From assembly GCA_018853935.1 (NCBI GenBank), contig JAAOMR010000036.1, forward strand, positions 1 to 37,975: a stretch of 37,975 nt of DNA, written 5' to 3'. The notes under the pieces are model-generated. The model was not told the origin of the DNA, did no database searches, and saw only the letters and a program-made list of their open reading frames with translations. Source of the stretch: Acidithiobacillus ferrivorans. Its GTDB lineage: Bacteria; Pseudomonadota; Gammaproteobacteria; Acidithiobacillales; Acidithiobacillaceae. Positions 25,969 through 35,590 of this stretch are shown piece after piece. Each line of letters starts with the position of its first letter. The stretch's first letter is position 1. Made by a program: the position numbers and the translations under genes.

Positions 25969-27057
25969 CTACGGCTTCTGATCGGGGAAAGTCACCTGGA
26001 CGTGCAGATGTTCCTGATTGGTGGCGCTCGCCAAAGACAATGGCGGCGGCACCGCGGCGCCATTCGCCGATGGACCGTAAGGTGCGTATGCGTAAGGCGT
26101 TGCGGGAAGTGCGGCAGACAGTGTTTTATAGCTCCGCGCGTTGACCCCGATGGGGAGTGCCACGGTGTTATGCTCCGCCACGATACGCCGGACATCGGCC
26201 CAATCGATATCCTGATGGATGTGATTCTGCACCATAAAAGACTTGATCGTCATAACAGCACGCTGTAAATCCGGGATGCCTTTCTGGTGATAGGCATGCA
26301 TCGGCTTGTATGACTGCAGATAGACTTGCTCATCCCGTACGCCCACGAGGTTGGGCTGATCAATGATCCGCACCGGGGTACCCACCGGAACCATGGGGAA
26401 AAGTTGCGCGACATTCTCCGGGAACATCTGAAAACAGCCCTGACTGGCCCGCATACCAACACCCCAGGGGTGGTAAGTACCATGAATGAAGATGCCAGAG
26501 AGTCCGGTCTCCATCGCCAGTTCACCCATGGGGTTTTCTGCACCTGGTGGCCAGTACCACGGGATGTCCATATGGAATTTCTTCTCGAACCACGCGTGGA
26601 TATTTTTGGGGACGTTCCATGCGGGCATTTTAAACTTGGCAATAATCTGCGTGGCCGTCAAACGCTCCTTCCAGCCCGGCAAAAAGACACCAACAGGATA
26701 CGTGTATACCACCCGGTCATGCGTCGGAAAATAGTAAATCCGCCGTGCCGGAATATCCACGACGATCCCGGTCCATGGCTTCGGCGGCAAAACATACTCG
26801 GCCGGGATAACCACCTTGCTGGCCTGACCAGGGAGCCAGGGGTTAATGCCGGGGTTAGCCGCCGTCACCTGATTGTACCCCAGGTCGTAGAAACGCCCGA
26901 TATCCAGAAGCGTATCATCGCTATGGGTGGTTATTGCCTTAAGCGCTCCAACAACATTACCCTGGGCGGGCAAAGCATAGACACCGGCATCTGCCACCGT
27001 CGCGCCATACCCCATGAAGGCTGCCAGGCACCAGACACCTAACTGTTTTCGCATCAT
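25969..27057 (-). CDS. L,D-transpeptidase (YkuD family) with LysM-like domain and altered active-site motif
   Basis: The 362-residue protein has a signal peptide (to about residue 24), a LysM-like peptidoglycan-binding region (about 44-85) and a YkuD catalytic domain (about 95-235). His192 (HGTYHP) and Cys208 are the expected catalytic residues. The usual SHGC-x-R or SHGC-x-N motif reads SQGCFQM (205-211) here, with Gln in place of the motif His and of the following Arg/Asn. Such enzymes form 3-3 cross-links or attach lipoproteins in the periplasm. ATG 27057 follows AGGA; a second ATG is adjacent. Whether the enzyme is active is unsure. Confidence 0.88.
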   Translation of the reverse strand: MMRKQLGVWCLAAFMGYGATVADAGVYALPAQGNVVGALKAITTHSDDTLLDIGRFYDLGYNQVTAANPGINPWLPGQASKVVIPAEYVLPPKPWTGIVVDIPARRIYYFPTHDRVVYTYPVGVFLPGWKERLTATQIIAKFKMPAWNVPKNIHAWFEKKFHMDIPWYWPPGAENPMGELAMETGLSGIFIHGTYHPWGVGMRASQGCFQMFPENVAQLFPMVPVGTPVRIIDQPNLVGVRDEQVYLQSYKPMHAYHQKGIPDLQRAVMTIKSFMVQNHIHQDIDWADVRRIVAEHNTVALPIGVNARSYKTLSAALPATPYAYAPYGPSANGAAVPPPLSLASATNQEHLHVQVTFPDQKP

Positions 27058-27119
27058 TATATTTTCCTGTTTGCGGCACATTAGAAAAAGCAAAAAACGC
27101 CATCCACCGCACGCGCGCA

Positions 27120-27148
27120 TTGGCAGCGTCCGGCATTACCGTCATAAT
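27120..27148 (+). promoter_or_regulatory. Sigma70-type promoter of the GTPase/roadblock operon
   Basis: TTGGCA (27120-27125) and CATAAT (27143-27148) are 17 bp apart, each one mismatch from consensus. They lie 22 bp before the start of the first gene, whose AAAGGAGG is very strong. This is the only clear promoter ahead of the six-gene unit. Confidence 0.65.
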
Positions 27149-27170
27149 CATAAGGTAAAAGGAGGCGTGT

Positions 27171-27602
27171 ATGGAATCACCACACCTGATATTCTTGAAA
27201 AGTGCAGTAAACAATAAACCGGCACCCAGTGAGCAATTACGCGATGCGCTACATCGTCTCGATCATATGCTAACTGATCTGACTAACGATCTGCGCGTGA
27301 CCTACGCGGGTCCCTACGTCGGTCTGAATCATACGCCGCGGCAACACCAGATCTGTGTCGCCGAACAGCAGTGGTCACTACAGGAGCGCGGCTGGGGGGT
27401 CGCGATTTGCACAAGCCATCCTGTGCATGGATGGCGTGCCGAATGGCGACTGGCCGCCGTAAGTCGTGAGCGCCTCCCCCTCGTCGTCAACGCATTACCG
27501 GCATTATTTGCGGGTTACGCCGCCGCAGTGGATGTCTCTCCGGCTGCAAGCCGTCCCAGCACGAGGCGCATCCATGAAATTGCCGAACTCTTCGCACATT
27601 GA
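27171..27602 (+). CDS. Unknown protein, first gene of the GTPase/roadblock operon
   Basis: I do not recognise this 143-residue protein. AAAGGAGG precedes the ATG at ideal spacing, so expression is likely. It begins with a polar helix (about 20-40), then mixed alpha/beta sequence with several Trp (WSLQERGWGV, WRAEWRL) and a final helical part. It has no signal peptide or membrane helix. An 81-bp gap leads to the TPR gene in the same direction. It may be a cytoplasmic partner of the system, or an unrelated gene sharing the promoter. Confidence 0.78.
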   Translation: MESPHLIFLKSAVNNKPAPSEQLRDALHRLDHMLTDLTNDLRVTYAGPYVGLNHTPRQHQICVAEQQWSLQERGWGVAICTSHPVHGWRAEWRLAAVSRERLPLVVNALPALFAGYAAAVDVSPAASRPSTRRIHEIAELFAH

Positions 27603-27683
27603 CAGCACCATTAAAACGCCTATCTACATGGCTAACGGCGGCAAGGAAGCAAAACCGCGTCCATCCTGAAGCGAGATTCCTGC

Positions 27684-29171
27684 ATGGAATTGCCCATCGG
27701 TAGTCTGATTATTATAGCTTTCCTCATCGCCATGGTCATCTTGACCGGGCTGTGGAAGGTGTTGCGCAGGCAAAAGCGCCGCAACGCCCCAAACACGCTA
27801 CGCAATGCCCGCGAGAAGAGTGAGGGTCAGACACAAGCAACTCCAGCCGTTAAAACCGGCCCAGCCAATGATACGCCGGAAACAAATTCCTTTGTACAGG
27901 TCAATGAAACCAGCATTCTTGACGAGGTGGAGATTTATCTTTCCTATGGCCATCTTGAACAGGCTGCCACGTCCCTGCGCTGGTACGTGGATCACAACCC
28001 CGACAATATTCAGCAGATGCGCCGACTGTTGTCGATCTATCGTGAAATTTCTGACATTGACCACTTCGCTGAACTTTTAGAAAAGCTCAATGATTCTGAT
28101 GCCATCCCTGGCGCAGAAGCCCGGGATCTCGTTTTGGAAGGATTAAAACTGGATCCGCAAAACCTGCAATTGCGGGTAACTGCAGAAAATTTAGGGATAA
28201 ACAGCGCGCAAATTGTCGCGGTCGTCACACACGCTCTGCATGCACCGCAATCTGCGATATCTTCCTCACTCGTAAGTGCACAGAGAGCGTTGCAGCAAGC
28301 CATCGTCAACCCGGAACCGCTGGACCTTCTGTCTGGATTCGTTGTGAAACCCAGGCAGTCATCGAGCGGAGATTCGAAAAACGGCTCTGCGGACGCAGGT
28401 GTCATGCTGCTGACTGGGTCCGAAGACCTCACACCGCTGGATAAGGAAGAATATGAGGTGGTGGCCGGGCTGATTTCGCCCCTCAGTGCCGCACGTCACT
28501 TGCTGACGTGTCGCCAATACTCTGAGGCCGAGCGCCTGTTACGCCGCAACCTTATTCTCGATCCGCGCAAACTCATCCTCCAGGTTACCCTTTTGGAGAT
28601 GCTTTACATCCAGCGGCGATGCGCCGCCTATGCTGAATCCCTCCTTCAGCTTTATATTACATTGTGGGGCGCAGGTAGCGCCTTGCGGACACGATTGCTG
28701 CACCGCGGCCAGCGGCTGGGTAAGCATGACCTGTGGACCCCCCTTGCCGAGAGTGACGGAGAAGAAAATATTCTTGCAGAACTGGCCGAGCAGTACGGAC
28801 TTTATCTGCCGATCACTGCCATACCACTGAGCAGTCCACCACTGGTAACAGAAGAAATTCGCCGCGATCATCAGATCACTCCGAAGGACAGTGAGGACAG
28901 CATTATCGAAGAATGCAACCTGCTTTTGGAGTATGGGCAGGTAGATGAAGCCGTGGATCTTCTGGAGAAGGCCACATTAGCTCAACCAGACCATAGCGTT
29001 TATTACGGACCGCTCCTCGAAATGTATGAACGGATGGACGCCCGCGAGCGCTTTTCCCAATTCATCCAATCGATTCTTACAATGGATACGCAGCCCAATG
29101 AAGATACCATGCGCCAAATGTTCAGCCTGGCTGAACGCCTCCAGCGCCACCCGCAACGACAGATCATTTAG
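27684..29171 (+). CDS. Membrane-anchored TPR protein, FimV-like organisation
   Basis: The 495-residue protein has one N-terminal membrane helix (about 6-25), a basic patch (KVLRRQKRR), a low-complexity linker (about 35-75), and helical repeats of TPR type at about 78-165, 265-330 and 410-490; examples are LSYGHLEQAATSLRWYVDHN and LLEYGQVDEAVDLLEKAT. The topology puts the repeats in the cytoplasm. The layout recalls the cytoplasmic end of FimV, a polar landmark that controls type IV pili, but the LysM part is absent. It ends 9 bp before the receiver-like gene and is likely the membrane scaffold of the GTPase module. Confidence 0.83.
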   Translation: MELPIGSLIIIAFLIAMVILTGLWKVLRRQKRRNAPNTLRNAREKSEGQTQATPAVKTGPANDTPETNSFVQVNETSILDEVEIYLSYGHLEQAATSLRWYVDHNPDNIQQMRRLLSIYREISDIDHFAELLEKLNDSDAIPGAEARDLVLEGLKLDPQNLQLRVTAENLGINSAQIVAVVTHALHAPQSAISSSLVSAQRALQQAIVNPEPLDLLSGFVVKPRQSSSGDSKNGSADAGVMLLTGSEDLTPLDKEEYEVVAGLISPLSAARHLLTCRQYSEAERLLRRNLILDPRKLILQVTLLEMLYIQRRCAAYAESLLQLYITLWGAGSALRTRLLHRGQRLGKHDLWTPLAESDGEENILAELAEQYGLYLPITAIPLSSPPLVTEEIRRDHQITPKDSEDSIIEECNLLLEYGQVDEAVDLLEKATLAQPDHSVYYGPLLEMYERMDARERFSQFIQSILTMDTQPNEDTMRQMFSLAERLQRHPQRQII

Positions 29172-29180
29172 GATTTGATC

Positions 29181-30344
29181 ATGACGAAAAACCCCTCTAA
29201 TAGCGACAGCATTCTCGTTCGCAGCATCGGGATGGATGCACGCAAAGAAGCCGTCTTCCGCATGGCTTTCAAAATGTTTACCCGACGCCATTATCAACTG
29301 CTGGATACCGGTGACACACAAACACCTGCAGTGACCATTATTGATGTGGATGGTGCGGAGGGTATGGCTATCGCTCATCGATTGCATAACGAACAACCGG
29401 AACAACGTATCCTCCTGACGAGTGTTTCCCCGCAAGCCGATAGTGTGTTCCCGGTGTTGCAGAAACCAGTACGTATGGAAACCCTGTTTCCAGCGCTGGA
29501 ATCGTTACTGAATGGTGGCCCCGCACCGGGGAAACCAGCAGGAAGAAGTGGTGCCACAGTCATGCCTATTCGGCCCGAGGTCACGATCCCCGCGCTGTCC
29601 GCCGCCGCTGTCCCATCGTCCACCGCCGCAAACCCGTCTGCTCCAAAACCCATCACGGCACCAGCCGCTACGCCACGTCCCGCTCCGGTGCTGCGTCCTG
29701 AAGAAATACGTCATTTCAACCCTCAAGCCGGCCTACTGGGACTTTTACAGATGATCCGGCGCGATCAGTCGTCAGTCGTTATTGTGGATGGGCAACAACG
29801 GATCATTCTACAATTGGATCCGATAGCTGATCAGGCCATCTTGCTGGCGGACGATGAACATCTCAAATCGCTGGCGCGAGAAGAGCACCCGCGGCTACAA
29901 ATGCGTGCCCCCAATAACACCGACGTCCCCGCTCATGCATCCACACGGCGCCTCACTCTTCAGTCTCTGCTCTGGCAAATGGGTGCATGGACAGCTGACG
30001 GACGTCTCAGCCAGCAGCTACAGATCAACGCCCCGGTACAACTGAAGCAATGGCCCAATCTGACGCGACTTACCATGCTGCCTGACGCACTGCGTTTAGC
30101 AGCTTTTCTTGCCCGCTCGCCGGTATCTCCGGCATTGACGGTGAAGATGCTACGCGTTGAGCCTCATGATCTCTTTAATTTTCTTGCCGCCGCAGACAGC
30201 TTAGGACTGTTGCGCTACAACACGGCAGAGAATCCCGACAACCGCATCCAGCCAGTGATGCCTAATGCGCCAACGGTTGCAGAAATACCCGCGGCCAAAA
30301 GAAGCTTCTTGGGCCGTCTCCTTGCCCGCATTTCAGGGCTGTAA
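29181..30344 (+). CDS. Receiver-like domain, Pro/Ala linker and C-terminal helical domain
   Basis: The 387-residue protein opens with a receiver-like fold (about 10-110): a central strand IIDVDG with a possible acceptor Asp, an ILLTS strand and a Lys-Pro near QKPVRM. The acidic pair of true receivers in the first strand is missing, so phosphorylation is uncertain. A linker of about 70 residues rich in Pro, Ala and Ser follows, then a domain (about 175-360) with a beta part and helices that resemble the winged-helix PatA/DUF4388-like adaptors seen with bacterial roadblock proteins. That second match is weak. ATG 29181 has AGGA upstream; it lies between the TPR and GTPase genes. Confidence 0.78.
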   Translation: MTKNPSNSDSILVRSIGMDARKEAVFRMAFKMFTRRHYQLLDTGDTQTPAVTIIDVDGAEGMAIAHRLHNEQPEQRILLTSVSPQADSVFPVLQKPVRMETLFPALESLLNGGPAPGKPAGRSGATVMPIRPEVTIPALSAAAVPSSTAANPSAPKPITAPAATPRPAPVLRPEEIRHFNPQAGLLGLLQMIRRDQSSVVIVDGQQRIILQLDPIADQAILLADDEHLKSLAREEHPRLQMRAPNNTDVPAHASTRRLTLQSLLWQMGAWTADGRLSQQLQINAPVQLKQWPNLTRLTMLPDALRLAAFLARSPVSPALTVKMLRVEPHDLFNFLAAADSLGLLRYNTAENPDNRIQPVMPNAPTVAEIPAAKRSFLGRLLARISGL

Positions 30345-30391
30345 AATGCAAAGAGTACTTGGCCAAAAATTATATTGAAGGAGCCAACGTT

Positions 30392-30958
30392 GTGAGAGAA
30401 GACAATAAAATCATCTTTACCGGTCCTGTTGGTGTGGGCAAAACAACGGCCATTTCAGCGTTATCAGACATTCCAATTATCTCCACCGATGCCCAGGCTT
30501 CGGATATGACACTAAACCGCAAGGGTCACACCACCGTAGCGATGGATTATGGCATACTTAAGCTGGATGAGGGCACTAAAATTCACCTGTATGGCACCCC
30601 TGGCCAAGAGCGTTTCGACTTCATGTGGGACATTCTCACCACTGGTGGTCTGGGCCTCATTTTGATGCTGGACAACACCCGCCCTAACCCGAAAAAAGAC
30701 CTGCACTTTTTTCTCCATGCCTTCAAAGATTTTATTGCCAACGTTCCCGTAGTCATCGGAGTTTCAAAAACGGATATCCAGGCGCAGCCCCGGATAGCTG
30801 ACTACGCCAGCATGCTCCCAGAAGTAATCGCTGATCTGCGGATGCTTAATCCCATTCCACCGATTTTCGAAGTAGATGGTCGTAACAAGGACGACGTTAA
30901 AAATTTGGTTATGGCACTTCTTTATTCCATCGATCCCGGGATCGGGGAACAATTATGA
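30392..30958 (+). CDS. Small Ras-like GTPase (MglA/COG2229-like)
   Basis: The 188-residue protein is a single G domain: P-loop GPVGVGKTT (11-19), switch I with HTTVAMDYG (46-54), switch II GTPGQERF (68-75) and SKTD (125-128) in place of the usual NKxD. The TVAMDYG stretch is typical of MglA and related bacterial GTPases. Such switches act in cell polarity and pilus or gliding control, with roadblock proteins as regulators. I start at GTG 30392, eight bases after AAGGAG; an in-frame TTG at 30359 has no ribosome-binding site. Its TGA overlaps the next ATG. Confidence 0.9.
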   Translation: MREDNKIIFTGPVGVGKTTAISALSDIPIISTDAQASDMTLNRKGHTTVAMDYGILKLDEGTKIHLYGTPGQERFDFMWDILTTGGLGLILMLDNTRPNPKKDLHFFLHAFKDFIANVPVVIGVSKTDIQAQPRIADYASMLPEVIADLRMLNPIPPIFEVDGRNKDDVKNLVMALLYSIDPGIGEQL

Positions 30959-31593
30959 GCATCGAGCTGATCGCCACCAGCGCTGATCTCTATGGTGAAG
31001 TGACACCAGCCGGAGCTTTTTACGCCACATCCAGTCCCGATCAGGAAGGAAACCGGGCAATTCTTTTATCTATTTTGCGAGAAGGACACCAAGCCCCCTT
31101 CAGCATCAAAGCCGCACAGCATTGGACCCAGGCGGCAAACGCAGAGGAAGCTCTACGCAGCATTTTCCGCCTGCAACGACTGGGGTTGTTACGGGGCACT
31201 GCGCATCCACGTCAGCAAGAAGATAAACGTCTGGAAGATGCGTTACCGCCCCTCCTCGCGCAACTTTCGGATGTACACAAGACACTCCTCGCCGACGAAA
31301 ATGGCTTTTATCTCGCCGCAGCCGGCTACGCCCATGAAGCCGCAGAAGAACTCGTCGGGCTTTCGGCCGACTTACTCTCCTTACAGGCCAGGCATGGCCG
31401 TTTGCTGAAAAATAACCTGCGTATCAACACTGAGACCTGGGGACTGCTCGATCCCGCCGGACGCTCTGAGCTGGGGTTCTGGCCATTATTTATCGGTCAG
31501 CAACGTTTCATGCTTGTGGTCAGCGGTACGCCTCGCCTGCAGGATCAATCCTTCGTTACGCTGGTACAAGATCTAGACAAGCGCTATTGCTAA
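30955..31593 (+). CDS. Winged-helix plus roadblock-like protein
   Basis: The 212-residue protein has an N-terminal helical part resembling a winged helix (about 30-80: AILLSILREG ... LRSIFRLQRLGLLRG) and a C-terminal roadblock/LC7-like fold (about 98-210), with DENGFYLAAAGY as the first hairpin and QQRFMLVVSG as a late strand. This architecture fits an effector or regulator of the preceding GTPase. It overlaps the GTPase gene by ATGA, so the two are probably made in fixed ratio. The roadblock part was judged from pattern rather than a database match. Confidence 0.8.
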   Translation: MSIELIATSADLYGEVTPAGAFYATSSPDQEGNRAILLSILREGHQAPFSIKAAQHWTQAANAEEALRSIFRLQRLGLLRGTAHPRQQEDKRLEDALPPLLAQLSDVHKTLLADENGFYLAAAGYAHEAAEELVGLSADLLSLQARHGRLLKNNLRINTETWGLLDPAGRSELGFWPLFIGQQRFMLVVSGTPRLQDQSFVTLVQDLDKRYC

Positions 31594-31643
31594 AAGCACA
31601 TCCTTTTCATACACCACATTATCAAGTCATCAGGAGAATAAAA

Positions 31644-32006
31644 ATGCGTGAAGAAATGCTCAAGTCCGTCCTCAGTGATCTGAACGGGTCTTCTGCGGAC
31701 ATCGAGGCCTCAGCCGTGATTTCTACCGACGGACTCACTATCGCCTCACTGCTTTCTTCCACCATGGATGAAGACCGGGTCGGTGCCATGGCGGCGGCGA
31801 TGCTTTCCCTCGGCGACCGCACTGCCGTAGAACTGGCGCGAGGTGAGTTGGAACAGGTCATGATCAAGGGCGATAACGGCTATGTTCTGCTTATTCACGC
31901 TGGTCCGGATGCCGTTCTGACCGTCATTGCGCGCAAAGAAGCGAAGCTTGGACTGGTTTTTCTCGACGCGAAGCGAGGGGCTTTGGGGATTGCCGAACTA
32001 CTTTGA
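31644..32006 (+). CDS. Roadblock/LC7 domain protein (MglB-like)
   Basis: The 120-residue protein is one roadblock/LC7 domain: helix MLKSVLSDLNG, strand pair ASAVISTDGLTIAS, the long helix DRVGAMAAAMLSLGDRTA, then VMIKGDNGYVLLIHAG and AVLTVIARKEAKLG. Members dimerise and can act as GTPase-activating proteins for MglA-type switches. AGGAG lies seven bases before ATG 31644; an upstream in-frame start would enter the preceding gene. It closes the operon. Confidence 0.92.
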   Translation: MREEMLKSVLSDLNGSSADIEASAVISTDGLTIASLLSSTMDEDRVGAMAAAMLSLGDRTAVELARGELEQVMIKGDNGYVLLIHAGPDAVLTVIARKEAKLGLVFLDAKRGALGIAELL

Positions 32007-32039
32007 GGCCAGTCGCGGCGCGCGGCCAGACGGGCACCC

Positions 32040-32069
32040 TTCACAGGGCAGGCGGCGTTGGGTCATAAT
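32040..32069 (+). promoter_or_regulatory. Possible sigma70 promoter for glyQ
   Basis: TTCACA (32040-32045) and CATAAT (32064-32069) are 18 bp apart, 26 bp before the glyQ ATG. Moderate match; glyQ has only a weak ribosome-binding site. Confidence 0.45.
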
Positions 32070-32095
32070 GCGCGAAACTTCTGCCAGAGATTCGT

Positions 32096-32980
32096 ATGAC
32101 CTTCCAGGAAATCATCCAGCAGTTGCAAGGCTTCTGGGCCGGTCAGGGCTGTGTTCTGCTCCAGCCCATGGACATGCCGGTCGGTGCCGGCACCTTCCAC
32201 CCTGCCACTTTCTTGCGGGCCATCGGCCCTGAGCCATGGCGGGCCGCCTATGTGCAGCCCTCCCGGCGTCCCACGGATGGCCGTTACGGAAATAATCCCA
32301 ATCGTCTCCAGCACTACTACCAGTTTCAGGCGGTGCTCAAACCTAATCCGGTGAATCTGCAAGAACTCTACCTCGAATCGCTGGCGGCCCTCGGTATTGA
32401 TTCCCGGGTACAAGATATCCGTTTTGTCGAAGATGACTGGGAGTCACCGACCTTGGGTGCCTGGGGACTGGGTTGGGAAGTCTGGTTGAATGGAATGGAA
32501 GTCACCCAGTTCACCTATTTCCAGCAGGTGGGCGGTCTGGATTGTCATCCCGTGATGGGGGAAGTCACTTATGGTCTGGAGCGACTAGCCATGTATCTGC
32601 AGGGCGTAGAGAGCGTTTATGATCTCGTGTGGACCCCCGGCGTACTCTACGGAGATGTGTTTCATCAGAACGAAGTGGAGCAATCCCGCTATAACTTTGA
32701 GCTGGCACCGGTAGAAGACCTCTTCCAGCGCTTCGATCAGGCAGAAAAAGACTGCCGCGCGTTGCTGGCAGCGCAGCTCCCTCTGCCCGCCTACGAACGG
32801 GTGCTAGACTGCTCCCACACCTTCAACCTGCTGGATGCCCGCCATGCCATCGGCGTCAACGAGCGCGCGCGATTCATCGGCCGCGTCCGTACTCTCGCCC
32901 GTGGCGTCGCCGAGAACTATGCCGAAGCGCGTACTGCCCTCGGCCATCCCTTACTGCGGAGCCAAGATGTCAGCGCCTGA
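32096..32980 (+). CDS. glyQ: Glycyl-tRNA synthetase alpha subunit
   Basis: The 294-residue protein begins with the typical [19 protein letters not shown] and contains [17 protein letters not shown] and [20 protein letters not shown], characteristic of the bacterial class II GlyQ catalytic subunit. It forms an alpha2-beta2 enzyme with GlyS that charges tRNA-Gly. Full length. Its end overlaps glyS by 14 bp. Confidence 0.98.
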   Translation: MTFQEIIQQLQGFWAGQGCVLLQPMDMPVGAGTFHPATFLRAIGPEPWRAAYVQPSRRPTDGRYGNNPNRLQHYYQFQAVLKPNPVNLQELYLESLAALGIDSRVQDIRFVEDDWESPTLGAWGLGWEVWLNGMEVTQFTYFQQVGGLDCHPVMGEVTYGLERLAMYLQGVESVYDLVWTPGVLYGDVFHQNEVEQSRYNFELAPVEDLFQRFDQAEKDCRALLAAQLPLPAYERVLDCSHTFNLLDARHAIGVNERARFIGRVRTLARGVAENYAEARTALGHPLLRSQDVSA

Positions 32981-35051
32981 AGACCTCCTGCTGGAGTTGG
33001 GTTGTGAAGAATTGCCGGCGCGGGAACAAATGCCTCTGCAAGATGCCGCGACCGAGATCGTGGGCCAATTACTCGACAAAGCCGGGTTGCAGTATGGAAG
33101 CATCCGCAGCTATGTCACTCCGCGACGACTCGCTCTCTGGATTAAAGACGTGTCCCGGCAGAGTCTACGGCAGGAAACCCTGCGCCGTGGTCCGCCTGTA
33201 GAGCGCGCCCGCGATGCGCAGGGCAAACCCACGGCGGCAGCAGAAGGCTTTGCCCGTTCCTGCGAGGTCAGCGTTGACGATCTGCTCACGCTGGAGACGG
33301 ATAAAGGTCCCGTCCTTGCCTGGCGGGAAGTCGGCGCGGCCCAGGACAGTCATGTTCTGTTACCCGCGATCGCCAGCAAACTGGTGGCCAGTTTACCCCT
33401 GCGCAAACGTATGCATTGGGGGGCAAGCTCCGATAGTTTCCTGCGTCCGGTGCGCTGGCTTTTGCTGCGTCAGGGCCAACAGGTGCTGGACTGGCATGTT
33501 TTTGGTCTGAATGCCGGCGGAGAAAGCTTCGGGCATCGCGTCCATCATCCCCAGGCGGTCCAGATTACCAACCCCGCCGATTACGCCGAGTCTTTACTAC
33601 AGGCAAAGGTGATGGTGGACTTTGCAGAGCGGCGCGCGCACATCGCCCGCAAAATAGTAGATTTAGCTCGTGAGATGGCCGTCAATCCCATCCTGCCAGA
33701 TGCTTTGCTGGACGAGATCACCGGACTCAACGAATGGCCGGTCATTCTCGCCGGCAGTTTCGCCGAGGACTATCTGCGGGTACCGGAAGAAGCGCTGATC
33801 ACGGTCATGATGCAGCACCAGCGTTATATCCCCCTGCGCGGCCAGGATGGGTGTCTGGTGCCCCATTATCTGTTCGCGGCCAACCTGCATAGCCTGGATG
33901 CGCAGGTCGTCATCAACGGGAATAACCGGGTACTGCGCGCCCGATTGGCCGACGCTGCCTTCTTCTGGGATCAGGATCGCCAGGTCTCCTTGCAGACGCG
34001 ACGGGCCGCACTCGCCGGAGTGCTGTTTCAGGACGGCCTCGGCAGCATTTTCGACAAAACCATGCGCCTGCAGACACTTGCAGCAGCCCTCGCGCCGCAC
34101 TTTGCGGTAGATGCAGGCGACATGGACCGCGCCGCAGCACTTTGCAAAAGTGACCTGCTCAGCGGCCTGGTGGGCGAGTTCCCGGAATTGCAGGGCATCA
34201 TGGGCGGCCACTACGCCCGACATGACGACGAAAATATCCGTGTTGCCACAGCCATCACCCAACATTATATGCCCAGTGGTCGCGATGATGAAATTCCGGC
34301 AGATGCGCACGGGCAGTGCCTGGCTATCGCCGACAAACTGGACACCCTCTGCGGCTTTTTCGCCATCGGCAAAGTGCCCACCGGTGACCGCGACCCCTTC
34401 GCCCTGCGCCGCGCCGCACTGGGGGTGCTGCGCATTGTGCTGGATGCTCGGGTGCCCCTGAATCTGGACACAGCGGTAACCAGTACGCTGACTGCTTACG
34501 GCAGTACTTTTGCCAAGAACAGAACAGAGACGCGGACTGCAGTGCTCGACTTCTTTCAGGATCGGATGCGTGTCCATTTCCGGGAAGAGGGCTTTCGTGC
34601 CGACCAGATCGCCGCCGTGCTCTGCCGCCAACCCCACGAGCCACTGGATGCGCGCCAGCGTCTTGAGGCCATCGCCCTTTTCCAGGCCGAACATGCGGCG
34701 GCGGATGCTCTGGCGGCGCTGATCAAACGGATCAACAATCTATTACGCAAGGAAACCCTCTGCGCCGACTGGCAAGTAGACCCGCGGCACTTTGCGGATC
34801 CCGCAGAGCGCACGCTGTGGGAACACTGGCAAGTCTTGGCGCAACCCGTTCATGTGCAGCTCGCAAAACGCCAATATGCCGCCACGTTAGACCTGCTCGC
34901 GGGCTTACGTCCCTCGGTCGATCAATTTTTTGATGCGGTCATGGTCCTTGCTGAAGAACCTGTACTCCGCCAGAACCGTCTCGCCCTGCTTGCCCAACTC
35001 CAGGAGGCGTTTCTGCGCATCGCCGACTTTTCGCAGTTACAGGGGGTCTGA
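32967..35051 (+). CDS. glyS: Glycyl-tRNA synthetase beta subunit
   Basis: The 694-residue protein starts [19 protein letters not shown], the standard GlyS opening, and shows the conserved [26 protein letters not shown] and [18 protein letters not shown] blocks, then HD-like and anticodon-binding regions. It is the tRNA-recognition subunit. I place the start at ATG 32967; a longer in-frame opening at 32835 lies within glyQ and does not match the family. The stop overlaps the gmhB start (TGATG). Confidence 0.97.
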   Translation: MSAPEDLLLELGCEELPAREQMPLQDAATEIVGQLLDKAGLQYGSIRSYVTPRRLALWIKDVSRQSLRQETLRRGPPVERARDAQGKPTAAAEGFARSCEVSVDDLLTLETDKGPVLAWREVGAAQDSHVLLPAIASKLVASLPLRKRMHWGASSDSFLRPVRWLLLRQGQQVLDWHVFGLNAGGESFGHRVHHPQAVQITNPADYAESLLQAKVMVDFAERRAHIARKIVDLAREMAVNPILPDALLDEITGLNEWPVILAGSFAEDYLRVPEEALITVMMQHQRYIPLRGQDGCLVPHYLFAANLHSLDAQVVINGNNRVLRARLADAAFFWDQDRQVSLQTRRAALAGVLFQDGLGSIFDKTMRLQTLAAALAPHFAVDAGDMDRAAALCKSDLLSGLVGEFPELQGIMGGHYARHDDENIRVATAITQHYMPSGRDDEIPADAHGQCLAIADKLDTLCGFFAIGKVPTGDRDPFALRRAALGVLRIVLDARVPLNLDTAVTSTLTAYGSTFAKNRTETRTAVLDFFQDRMRVHFREEGFRADQIAAVLCRQPHEPLDARQRLEAIALFQAEHAAADALAALIKRINNLLRKETLCADWQVDPRHFADPAERTLWEHWQVLAQPVHVQLAKRQYAATLDLLAGLRPSVDQFFDAVMVLAEEPVLRQNRLALLAQLQEAFLRIADFSQLQGV

Positions 35052-35590
35052 TGGGGCAACTGGTGATCCTTGATCGTGACGGTGTCATCAACGAGGACAG
35101 TAGCGCCTTTATCAAATCTCCCGCCGAGTGGCGCCCTATTCCGGGCAGTCTAGAGGCTATTGCGCGGCTGAACCGCGCGGGCTACCAGGTGGTGGTAGCC
35201 ACCAATCAGTCCGGTGTGGGTCGGGGGCTTTTCGATATCCGTACCCTGACCGCTATTCATCGGCGTATGCGTCAGGAACTCGCTGCCGTAGGCGGTCGGA
35301 TAGATGCCATTTTCTTCTGTCCCCATACTCCGGAAGCAGAATGCGCGTGTCGCAAGCCAGCGCCCGGCCTGCTTCGCGAGATACAGGAGCGCCTGCAGAT
35401 CTCGCTGGAACAGGTTCCCGCCATCGGTGACAGTATGCGCGATATGGTCGCCGCGCGTGCAGCCGGTGCACAGCCCATGCTGGTGCTGACGGGCAAAGGC
35501 CAAAGCATGCGTTTGGCAGCGGAAGCGGCGGGCGTCTCCGTTTTTGCGGATCTTAACGCGGCGGTACACGCCATTCTCGGCATTCCGTGA
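35051..35590 (+). CDS. gmhB: D-glycero-beta-D-manno-heptose 1,7-bisphosphate 7-phosphatase
   Basis: The 179-residue HAD-family phosphatase has the catalytic motif LDRDGVINED with Asp8 and Asp10, TNQSGVGRG (51-59), and the zinc-binding loop C90-x-H92-x5-C98-x-C100 typical of GmhB. It acts in ADP-heptose synthesis for lipopolysaccharide core. It overlaps glyS on its 5' side and plsC (GTGA) on its 3' side; the glyS-gmhB-plsC order is a common proteobacterial cluster. Confidence 0.95.
   Translation: MGQLVILDRDGVINEDSSAFIKSPAEWRPIPGSLEAIARLNRAGYQVVVATNQSGVGRGLFDIRTLTAIHRRMRQELAAVGGRIDAIFFCPHTPEAECACRKPAPGLLREIQERLQISLEQVPAIGDSMRDMVAARAAGAQPMLVLTGKGQSMRLAAEAAGVSVFADLNAAVHAILGIP

Noticed and set aside
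32835-32966. N-terminal extension of GlyS starting inside glyQ.
   Set aside because: GlyS proteins begin at the ATG of 32967; the extension is out-of-frame glyQ sequence.
33663-34694. Minus-strand frame of 343 codons inside glyS.
   Set aside because: It is an antisense shadow of glyS in GC-rich coding sequence; no motif was seen.
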